DNA of 6,445 nt from Nitrospirota bacterium. Its GTDB lineage: Bacteria > Nitrospirota > CAKKRA01 > 9FT-COMBO-42-15. Positions 1 through 4,372 of this stretch are shown one piece after another. The translations under genes and the position numbers were made by a program. How positions within the stretch are numbered: position 1 is the stretch's first letter; each line of letters opens with the position of its first letter. The stretch covers positions 1 to 6,445 of the forward strand of contig JAHFEP010000076.1 of NCBI GenBank assembly GCA_023248415.1. The letters are read 5' to 3'. The notes below the pieces were generated by a model. That model was not told the DNA's origin, did not search any database, and worked only from the letters and a program-made list of their open reading frames with translations.

Positions 1-250
1 TAAAAAAGAATTTATCGGAGAGGTTGTCAGCAATAAAATGGATAAGACTGTAGTGGTGGTTGTAAAGAGGCTTGTCCAGCATCCAGAATACAAGAAGGTT
101 GTTAAAAGGATTACAAAATTGATGGCAGATGACAAGGACAACAGGTGCAATATAGGCGATAAGGTAAAGGTGATTGAAACACGGCCGTTGAGTAAATTCA
201 AGAGGTGGAAAGTCGTAGAAATATTAGAACAGGCAAAGGAAAAGGTGTAG
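1..250 (+). CDS. rpsQ: 30S ribosomal protein S17, 5' end missing
   Basis: S17 is a small OB-fold protein that binds the 5' domain of 16S rRNA early in 30S assembly. The reading frame is open from the window edge, with the first full codon at base 2, and gives 82 residues ending at TAG 248-250. The family pattern is clear: GEVVSNKMDKTVVV near the N-terminus, a His-Pro-x-Tyr segment at visible residues 28-30, then IGDKVKVIETRPLSKFKRW at 51-69. The ATG at 38 is not the start, because it encodes the conserved internal Met of the SNKMDKT motif and the residues upstream also match the family. With a usual length of about 80-90 residues, only a few codons are likely missing. The gene ends 10 bases before rplN, so both are probably on one transcript. 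Identity is certain; only the true start is outside the window. Confidence 0.97.
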   Translation, partial: KKEFIGEVVSNKMDKTVVVVVKRLVQHPEYKKVVKRITKLMADDKDNRCNIGDKVKVIETRPLSKFKRWKVVEILEQAKEKV

Positions 251-260
251 GTGCTGTAAG

Positions 261-629
261 ATGATACAGATGCGTTCAATGCTTGATGTTGCAGACAATT
301 CAGGCGCAAAAAAGGTTATGTGCATACATGTCTCAGGCGGTACAAGGAGGCGGTATGCAAATATAGGCGATGTTATTATGGTCAGCGTTAAAGAGGCTAT
401 TCCTGAGGGCACTGTTAAGAAGGGCCAGGTTGCAAGGGCTGTTATTGTTCGGTCAAAGAAGGGTATGAAGAGGGACGACGGCTCGTATATAAAGTTTGAC
501 AGGAATGCAGCAGTGTTGATTAATCCAGAAGGCGAGCCTGTTGGCACGAGGATATTTGGCCCTGTGGCAAGGGAATTGAGAAAAAAGAATTTTATGAAAA
601 TTATATCTCTTGCGCCAGAGGTATTGTAG
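261..629 (+). CDS. rplN: 50S ribosomal protein L14
   Basis: L14 is a beta-barrel protein on the subunit interface of the 50S particle. It binds 23S rRNA, contacts 16S rRNA in the assembled ribosome, and is the docking site of the silencing factor RsfS where that factor exists. The 122-residue product has the standard family length. It opens with MIQMRSMLDVADNSGA and carries the L14 signature at residues 60-87, running from AVIVRSKKG through DDGSYIKFDRNAAVLI. It ends with the conserved GTRIFGPVARELR segment at 96-107. The ATG at 261 fits the family N-terminus. A modest ribosome binding site, AGGTG at 249-253, overlaps the rpsQ stop and leaves 7 bases to the start. The spacer to rpsQ is only 10 bases, with no room for a separate spc promoter. 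Nothing in the protein looks unusual. Confidence 0.99.
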   Translation: MIQMRSMLDVADNSGAKKVMCIHVSGGTRRRYANIGDVIMVSVKEAIPEGTVKKGQVARAVIVRSKKGMKRDDGSYIKFDRNAAVLINPEGEPVGTRIFGPVARELRKKNFMKIISLAPEVL

Positions 630-670
630 ATAGAAGACGGAAGTAAGAATACAGAATACAGAGGAAAGAG
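630..670 (+). repeat. Tandem 7-base repeat filling the rplN-rplX spacer
   Basis: Bases 632-666 divide without gaps into five 7-base units: AGAAGAC, GGAAGTA, AGAATAC, AGAATAC and AGAGGAA. A partial unit AGAG (667-670) follows and touches the rplX ATG. Two units at 646-659 are identical. The loose consensus is AGAAKNN. The last full unit contains AGAGGA (660-665), which is the apparent rplX ribosome binding site, so the repeat seems to have been recruited for translation. The same unit type fills the other long spacer at 3882-3917. The periodicity is visible directly; any function is inference. Confidence 0.75.
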
Positions 671-997
671 ATGGCTTTAAATAAATTAAAGATTAAAAAA
701 GGCGACAGGGTAAAGGTAATAGCTGGAAAAGAGCTTGATAAAGAAGGAAAGGTCTTCAGGGTTTTTCCGGTAAAGAACCGCCTTTTGATTGAGAAGCTCA
801 ATCTCATAAAGAGACATACAAAGCCGACACAAAAGCAGCAGCAGGGCGGAATTGTTGAGAAAGAGGCATCCATACACATGTCAAATGTTATGCTTATATG
901 CCCTAAGTGCAGCAAGCCGACGCGGATAGGTTATAAAATACTGGAGGGCGGGGATAAGATGCGTGCGTGTAAAAAATGCGGTGAGGTGATTGATTAA
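671..997 (+). CDS. rplX: 50S ribosomal protein L24, zinc-ribbon form
   Basis: L24 is one of the proteins that start 50S assembly; it binds the 5' domain of 23S rRNA and lies near the exit tunnel. The 108-residue product has a KOW-type SH3 barrel at about residues 8-35 (KKGDRVKVIAGKELDKEGKV), then the conserved KRHTKP segment at 47-52 and GGIVEKEASIHMSNVML at 59-75. Its C-terminus carries four cysteines, C77-x-x-C80 and C100-x-x-C103, which form a probable zinc ribbon that the E. coli and B. subtilis proteins lack. A short glutamine run (KQQQ, 55-58) lies just before the GGIVEKE motif. The ATG at 671 follows AGAGGA at 660-665 with 5 bases between. The gene ends 4 bases before rplE. The identity is very secure; zinc binding is inferred from the cysteine spacing. 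Confidence 0.98.
   Translation: MALNKLKIKKGDRVKVIAGKELDKEGKVFRVFPVKNRLLIEKLNLIKRHTKPTQKQQQGGIVEKEASIHMSNVMLICPKCSKPTRIGYKILEGGDKMRACKKCGEVID
983..989 (+). promoter_or_regulatory. Ribosome binding site that decides the rplE start
   Basis: GAGGTGA lies inside the end of rplX, 12 bases before the ATG at 1002. An in-frame TTG at 990 would extend L5 by four residues, but it directly abuts this site and leaves no spacing for initiation. The ATG at 1002 is therefore preferred, and it also gives the family N-terminus. Confidence 0.65.
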
Positions 998-1001
998 TAT
1001 T

Positions 1002-1544
1002 ATGCAGGCGAGATTAAAGGAAAAATATAAAAAAGAGGTTGTATCTGCATTGATGACGGAATTTAAATATAAGAATGTAATGCAGGTGCCCAAGGTTGAG
1101 AAGATTGTATTGAATGTTGGAATGGGTGAAGCCATTTCCAATATGAAGCTCCTTGAAGCAGCAGTGAAAGAGCTTGCAGCAATAACTGGACAGAGACCTG
1201 TTATAACAAAGGCAAAGAAATCTATTGCCACCTTCAAACTCAGAGAGGGTATGCCGATTGGGTGCATGGTGACCCTCAGGGGCGACAGGATGTATGAGTT
1301 TCTTGACAGGCTTATAAGTTTTGCCCTTCCGAGGATAAGGGATTTTAAAGGCGTCTCAGGGAAGAGTTTTGACGGCAGGGGGAATTATACGCTCGGCGTC
1401 AAGGAACAGCTTATGTTTCCGGAGATTAAATACGATGAAATCGCAGCCGTTCACGGTATGGATATTGTGATTGTAACAACAGCAAAGACAAATGAAGAAG
1501 GGAAAAAGCTGTTGAATCTGTTAGGTATGCCGTTTAGAAACTGA
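1002..1544 (+). CDS. rplE: 50S ribosomal protein L5
   Basis: L5 binds 5S rRNA together with L18, anchors the central protuberance of the 50S subunit and contacts P-site tRNA. From ATG 1002 the product has 180 residues, against 179 in E. coli. Family landmarks are YKKEVVSALMTEF at 9-21, NVMQVPKVEKIVLNVGMGEA at 25-44, the signature around LAAITGQRPVITKAKKS at 58-74, PRIRDFKG at 110-117, KSFDGRGNY at 121-129 and the C-terminal PFRN. A TTG at 990 could add four residues but its ribosome binding site spacing is unworkable. The start lies 4 bases after the rplX stop, and the binding site is inside rplX, which suggests coupled translation. In E. coli the S8 protein represses the operon by binding mRNA near this start; I cannot recognise such a structure here by eye. 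Confidence 0.98.
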   Translation: MQARLKEKYKKEVVSALMTEFKYKNVMQVPKVEKIVLNVGMGEAISNMKLLEAAVKELAAITGQRPVITKAKKSIATFKLREGMPIGCMVTLRGDRMYEFLDRLISFALPRIRDFKGVSGKSFDGRGNYTLGVKEQLMFPEIKYDEIAAVHGMDIVIVTTAKTNEEGKKLLNLLGMPFRN

Positions 1545-1563
1545 TTCTGAAAGGATTGTAAAA

Positions 1564-1749
1564 GTGGCAAAGAAAAGCTTAATAGCAAAATCAAAAAGGG
1601 AACCAAAGTTCAACGTTAGAAAATACCACCGCTGCCCTCTATGCGGCAGGCCGAGGGGTTATCTCAGAAGATACGATATGTGCAGGATATGTTTTAGGAA
1701 TCTTGCGTTAAAGGGAGAGATACCAGGGGTAGTTAAGTCAAGCTGGTAA
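1564..1749 (+). CDS. rpsZ: 30S ribosomal protein S14, type Z (zinc-binding)
   Basis: S14 binds the head of the 30S subunit late in assembly, next to S3 and S10. This is the short zinc form: 61 residues, with a basic N-terminus and C24-x-x-C27 and C40-x-x-C43, four cysteines that hold one zinc ion. The motif HRCPLCGRPRGYLRRYDMCR at 22-41 is typical, as is the ending GVVKSSW. The start is GTG at 1564, preceded by AAAGGA at 1550-1555 with 8 bases between, and it gives the expected MAKKS N-terminus. The gene sits between rplE and rpsH as usual. The longer cysteine-free S14 used by E. coli and as a low-zinc backup elsewhere is not in this window. The symbol rpsN is also used for this gene. Confidence 0.98.
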   Translation: MAKKSLIAKSKREPKFNVRKYHRCPLCGRPRGYLRRYDMCRICFRNLALKGEIPGVVKSSW

Positions 1750-1776
1750 AAAAAGAAGAATTCGGAGAATTAATCT

Positions 1777-2172
1777 ATGATGACAGATCCAATTGCAGAT
1801 ATGCTAACAAGGATAAGAAATGCCAATAAGGTGAAATTTGAGAAGGTGGATATCCCTTCTTCAAAGATAAAGGCAGAGATAGTAAAGAAATTAAAGGAAG
1901 AGGGTTTTATAAAAAACTACAAATTTCTAAAGGATAGAAGGCAGGGCATAATAAGGGTCTATCTTAAATATACACAGGATGAGAGGCAGATTCTTACAGG
2001 ATTGAGAAGGGTAAGCAGGCCAGGCAGAAGGGTATACTGCGGCCTTGATAGAATACCCCGTGTAAGGGGCGGGTTTGGTATAGCAGTCCTTTCAACACCA
2101 AAGGGTATTCTAACAGACAAGGAATCAAAGAAAGAGAAGGTTGGGGGAGAGGTAATCTGCTATGCATGGTAA
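1777..2172 (+). CDS. rpsH: 30S ribosomal protein S8
   Basis: S8 is a primary binder of the central domain of 16S rRNA, and in E. coli it also represses the spc operon. The product has 131 residues, the normal length. It starts with TDPIADMLTRIRNA at 3-16, has the SRPGRRVYCGLDRIP segment at 80-94, and ends with the signature region GFGIAVLSTPKGILTDKES (99-117) and GGEVICYAW (123-131). The family usually has Ala where this protein has Ser117, a mild change. Two tandem ATGs at 1777 and 1780 are both possible starts; GGAG at 1764-1767 lies 9 or 12 bases upstream, which slightly favours the first. Of the 14 arginine codons, 13 are AGA or AGG and one is CGT. Confidence 0.98.
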   Translation: MMTDPIADMLTRIRNANKVKFEKVDIPSSKIKAEIVKKLKEEGFIKNYKFLKDRRQGIIRVYLKYTQDERQILTGLRRVSRPGRRVYCGLDRIPRVRGGFGIAVLSTPKGILTDKESKKEKVGGEVICYAW

Positions 2173-2193
2173 GTCAAATCATAGAGGTGTTAT

Positions 2194-2736
2194 ATGTCAA
2201 GAATAGGCAGAAAACCGATACCTATTCCTTCAGGGATAGATGTTAAGGTAGAGAAAAACAGTGTCTCTGTAAAAGGGCCAAAGGGAGAATTAAAGCAGAA
2301 TTTTCATCCCAAAATCGGGGTCAAAATTGATAAGAGCGAAATTCTTGTCTCAAGGGCATCAGATGATAAATTTGACAGGGCGCTCCACGGCCTTACAAGG
2401 AGCATTATTGCAAATATGGTAACAGGTGTAACCAAAGGGTATGAAAAGTCACTTGAGATCAGCGGTGTTGGTTACAGGGCGCAGGTGCAGGGAAGGCAGC
2501 TCGTCATGACACTTGGATTTTCCCATCCTGTCAATTTTGAACTGCCAAATGGTATAGAGGCGGTAGTTGATAAACAGACAAATATTACAATAAAGGGAAT
2601 TGATAAATATTTAGTAGGCCAGACCGCTGCAAACATCCGCAGTCTGAAGAAACCCGAGCCTTATAAGGGCAAGGGGATAAAATATGCTGATGAGCATATA
2701 AGACGCAAAGAGGGTAAGACAGGTAAAGGTAAATAG
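2194..2736 (+). CDS. rplF: 50S ribosomal protein L6
   Basis: L6 has two similar alpha/beta domains and binds 23S rRNA helix 97, close to the sarcin-ricin loop where translation factors dock. The product is 180 residues, close to the usual 175-185. It begins with MSRIGRKPIPIPSGI and contains VKGPKGEL at 26-33 and ALHGLTRSIIANMV at 63-76. The SGVGYRAQVQGRQLVMTLGF segment follows at 90-109, and the family signature PEPYKGKGIKY lies at 154-164. The tail is lysine-rich. The ATG at 2194 is preceded by AGAGGTG at 2183-2189. It follows rpsH after 21 bases and precedes rplR by 27, the conserved order. Nothing is unusual. Confidence 0.99.
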   Translation: MSRIGRKPIPIPSGIDVKVEKNSVSVKGPKGELKQNFHPKIGVKIDKSEILVSRASDDKFDRALHGLTRSIIANMVTGVTKGYEKSLEISGVGYRAQVQGRQLVMTLGFSHPVNFELPNGIEAVVDKQTNITIKGIDKYLVGQTAANIRSLKKPEPYKGKGIKYADEHIRRKEGKTGKGK

Positions 2737-2750
2737 TGTAATTTATAAAA

Positions 2751-2756
2751 GAGGTG
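2751..2756 (+). promoter_or_regulatory. Ribosome binding site for the TTG start of rplR
   Basis: GAGGTG lies 7 bases before TTG 2764-2766. The GTG triplets at 2754 and 2756 are out of frame with rplR, and the next in-frame ATG is near residue 59. TTG is therefore the only workable start that keeps the L18 N-terminal basic region. Confidence 0.75.
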
Positions 2757-2763
2757 TGAGGAA

Positions 2764-3132
2764 TTGTCTGCAACAGAAAAAAAGTTAATATCAAGAAAAA
2801 GGAGACATATAAGAATAAGAAAAAAGGTCTCCGGAACATCTGAAAGGCCGAGGCTGTGCGTCTCAAAGTCTTTGAAGCATATTTATGCCCAGATAATTAA
2901 TGATGATACAGGCGCCACATTGGTGAGCTCTTCTACAATGGACAAGGATATAAAGGGAAAGATTAAGGCTGCCGGCGATATTAAAGCTGCAAAGCTGATT
3001 GGCGTTGCGATAGCTGAAAAGGCGCTCGGCAAAGATATTAAAAAGGTGGTCTTTGACAGGGGCGGATATATATATCACGGCAGGATTAAGGCATTAGCAG
3101 AGGCAGCAAGGGAAAAGGGGCTTCAATTTTAA
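2764..3132 (+). CDS. rplR: 50S ribosomal protein L18
   Basis: L18 binds 5S rRNA with L5 and links it to 23S rRNA in the central protuberance. The product is 122 residues, near the typical 117-120. A very basic, probably flexible N-terminus (residues 6-22, with RKRRHIRIRKK) leads to the folded domain starting at ERPRLCVSKSLKHIYAQII (27-45). The C-terminus has the diagnostic VFDRGGYIYHGRIKALAEAA at 96-115. The start is TTG at 2764, supported by GAGGTG at 2751-2756; no ATG or GTG in frame would preserve the N-terminus. It lies between rplF and rpsE, as expected. Identity is certain; the rare start codon is well supported but could only be proven by N-terminal data. Confidence 0.98.
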   Translation: MSATEKKLISRKRRHIRIRKKVSGTSERPRLCVSKSLKHIYAQIINDDTGATLVSSSTMDKDIKGKIKAAGDIKAAKLIGVAIAEKALGKDIKKVVFDRGGYIYHGRIKALAEAAREKGLQF

Positions 3133-3144
3133 TTTATTTTTATT

Positions 3145-3153
3145 AGGGGGAAG
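3145..3153 (+). promoter_or_regulatory. Strong ribosome binding site for the TTG start of rpsE
   Basis: AGGGGGAAG follows an AT-rich, T-dominated stretch (3127-3144) and its G run ends 5 bases before TTG 3156-3158. The T-rich stretch just upstream could serve as a binding site for ribosomal protein S1, compensating for the weak start codon. That last point is inference. Confidence 0.6.
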
Positions 3154-3155
3154 AT

Positions 3156-3677
3156 TTGGAAAGAATTAACATAGAAGAGCTAAATCTAAAAGACAAGGTA
3201 ATATTCATAAATAGAGTAGCAAAGGTTGTGAAGGGCGGAAGGCGGTTCAGCTTCAGCGCCCTTGTTGTAGTTGGCGACGGACAGGGACATGTCGGAACAG
3301 GAAGGGGAAACGCAGTAGAGGTGCCTGAGGCGATAAGAAAGGCTGTAGAGAGTGCGAAGAAGAATATTATGAAGGTGCCATTGAAAAATAACACAATACC
3401 ATTTGAGGTAATGGGACATTTCGGCGCAGCAGATGTATTATTAAAACCGGCCTCAGAGGGAACAGGTATTATTGCCGGAGGAGCTGTGCGCGCTATTATG
3501 GAGATGGTCGGCATTCATAATATATTGAGCAAGTCGCTCGGAAGCGGCAATCCAAATAATGTTGTCAGGGCAACACTTGACGGTCTGCTTAAGATAAAAA
3601 AGGGACAGGATATTGCAAAGCTGAGACGCAAGACAGAGATAGAGGCAAGTAAGCCGGCTAATGCAAACAATGCTTAG
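3156..3677 (+). CDS. rpsE: 30S ribosomal protein S5
   Basis: S5 binds 16S rRNA near the decoding region and, with S3 and S4, lines the mRNA entry channel; changes in it affect fidelity and spectinomycin sensitivity in E. coli. The product is 173 residues, the normal length. The N-terminal double-stranded-RNA-binding-like domain covers about residues 10-75, with VVKGGRRFSFSALVVVGDG at 24-42 and EVPEAIRKAVESAKKN at 55-70. The C-terminal domain has PASEGTGIIAGGAVRAIMEM and GIHNILSKSLGSGNPNNVV. The usual Gly-Lys-Ala before the EVPEAI helix is here Gly51-Asn52-Ala53, an uncommon change. The start is TTG at 3156, backed by a strong G-rich binding site. The tail is low in complexity (KPANANNA). Confidence 0.98.
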   Translation: MERINIEELNLKDKVIFINRVAKVVKGGRRFSFSALVVVGDGQGHVGTGRGNAVEVPEAIRKAVESAKKNIMKVPLKNNTIPFEVMGHFGAADVLLKPASEGTGIIAGGAVRAIMEMVGIHNILSKSLGSGNPNNVVRATLDGLLKIKKGQDIAKLRRKTEIEASKPANANNA

Positions 3678-3692
3678 AATACGGAGTTATTA

Positions 3693-3878
3693 ATGGCAAA
3701 GGAACTATCAGTTACACTTAAAAAGAGTCCTATTGGCAAGATAGGGAAGCATAAATCAATAATCAAAGGCCTTGGTCTAAAAAGACCTAACGTAACAGTT
3801 GTCCTTAAAGACACACCCCAGATAAGGGGTATGATAAATAAGGTGTCGTATTTAGTGGATGTAAAAGAGATTGTTTAG
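3693..3878 (+). CDS. rpmD: 50S ribosomal protein L30
   Basis: L30 is a small alpha/beta protein on the surface of the 50S subunit near 5S rRNA and domain II of 23S rRNA. The 61-residue product is the short bacterial form. It starts AKELSVTLKKSPIGKIGKHK (2-21), has the characteristic GLGLKRPNVTVVLKDTPQIR at 26-45 and ends with GMINKVSYLVDVKEIV. The ATG at 3693 is preceded by GGAG at 3683-3686 with 6 bases between. It follows rpsE after 15 bases. The next gene, rplO, begins after the longest spacer of the window (52 bases), which holds a 7-base tandem repeat. Some bacteria lack rpmD; here it is intact. Confidence 0.98.
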   Translation: MAKELSVTLKKSPIGKIGKHKSIIKGLGLKRPNVTVVLKDTPQIRGMINKVSYLVDVKEIV

Positions 3879-3881
3879 ATC

Positions 3882-3917
3882 AGAGGTCAGAATACAGAAG
3901 CCAGAAGATTAGAATAG
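3882..3917 (+). repeat. Tandem 7-base repeat in the rpmD-rplO spacer
   Basis: The units AGAGGTC (3882-3888), AGAATAC (3889-3895), AGAAGCC (3896-3902) and AGAAGAT (3903-3909) are contiguous. After one extra T comes AGAATAG (3911-3917). All fit the consensus AGARKNN and resemble the units in the rplN-rplX spacer; AGAATAC occurs in both. A single AGAATAC also overlaps the rpsE stop (3676-3682). The same heptamer occurs by chance inside genes (for example at 85 and 2050), so it is the head-to-tail phasing, not the word, that is notable. Confidence 0.7.
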
Positions 3918-3930
3918 GGATAGATATAAT

Positions 3931-4371
3931 ATGAGACTAAATGAATTATCACCTGCAAAAGGTGCAAGGAAGAAGGAAAAAAGAATAGGCAGGGGTACTG
4001 GTTCAGGCCACGGCAAGACTTCAACCAAGGGACATAAGGGCCAGAATGCCCGCGCAGGGGGTCCTAAGGGGCCCGGTTTTGAAGGGGGGCAGATGCCCTT
4101 TCAAAGACGTATGCCTAAGAGGGGTTTTACAAATATCTTTAGAAAGGAATATGCGATATTAAATCTGAAGGACCTCTCCGAGTTCAAAGGCAGTGATGCT
4201 ATTACACCTGAGATGCTTTTGGAAAGAGGTATAATAAGCAAATTAAAGGACGGAGTAAAGATATTAGGGGAAGGAGATTTAAAAGGGCCTTTAACAATCA
4301 AAGCCAACAAGTTTAGCAATAGTGCCTTAAAGAAGATAGAGGCTGCTGGTGGCAAGGCAGAGGTAATCTAA
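3931..4371 (+). CDS. rplO: 50S ribosomal protein L15
   Basis: L15 is a late-assembly 50S protein; its long extended N-terminal arm threads through 23S rRNA and its C-terminal domain is globular. The product has 146 residues, the usual length. It starts MRLNELSPAKGARKKEKRIG and continues with a glycine- and lysine-rich arm at about 20-65 (GRGTGSGHGKTSTKGHKGQ, then FEGGQMPFQRRMPKRGF). The C-terminal signature runs from VKILGEGDLKGPLTIKANKF to the end, closing with AAGGKAEVI. The ATG at 3931 has AGGGA at 3916-3920, 10 bases upstream and at the edge of the 7-base repeat. The end of the gene contains the secY ribosome binding site, and secY starts one base after the stop, so the two are probably translated in a coupled way. 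Confidence 0.99.
   Translation: MRLNELSPAKGARKKEKRIGRGTGSGHGKTSTKGHKGQNARAGGPKGPGFEGGQMPFQRRMPKRGFTNIFRKEYAILNLKDLSEFKGSDAITPEMLLERGIISKLKDGVKILGEGDLKGPLTIKANKFSNSALKKIEAAGGKAEVI
4360..4364 (+). promoter_or_regulatory. Ribosome binding site for the TTG start of secY, inside rplO
   Basis: GAGGT lies 8 bases before TTG 4373-4375 and within the last codons of rplO, whose TAA is at 4369-4371. The overlap implies that secY initiation is coupled to ribosomes finishing rplO. A second TTG at 4377 is out of frame. Confidence 0.7.
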
Positions 4372-4372
4372 A

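Noticed and set aside
38..250. ATG at 38 as the start of rpsQ
   Set aside because: The frame is open to the window edge, and the 12 residues before this Met match the conserved S17 N-terminus; the Met is an internal family residue.
224..547. Minus-strand open frames over rplN, and similar ones over rplX, rplE, rplF, rplR, rpsE and rplO
   Set aside because: They lie wholly or largely opposite certain ribosomal protein genes, have no recognisable domains and are explained by the base composition of the real genes.
990..1001. TTG at 990 as the start of rplE
   Set aside because: It lies against its only ribosome binding site (983-989) and adds four residues outside the family pattern; ATG 1002 fits better.
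980..1030. An S8 autoregulatory mRNA site at the rplX-rplE junction, as in E. coli
   Set aside because: I could not see a stem resembling the S8 target in 16S rRNA by eye; a covariance-model search would be needed to claim it.
1543..1555. Similar words GATTCTGA..AAAGGA before rpsZ and before map (5686-5700), resembling an inverted copy of the CAGAAT unit
   Set aside because: Only single short copies overlapping stop codons and binding sites; chance similarity is the simpler explanation.
3925..3930. A perfect TATAAT just before the rplO ATG, as a possible internal promoter
   Set aside because: No TTGACA-like element lies 16-18 bases upstream (the region is the CAGAAG-type repeat), and transcription would begin a few bases inside rplO, losing its start codon.
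4049..4095. GC-rich stretch with GGGGCCC and G runs as a possible terminator or hairpin
   Set aside because: It encodes the conserved glycine-rich arm of L15 and is not followed by a T run.
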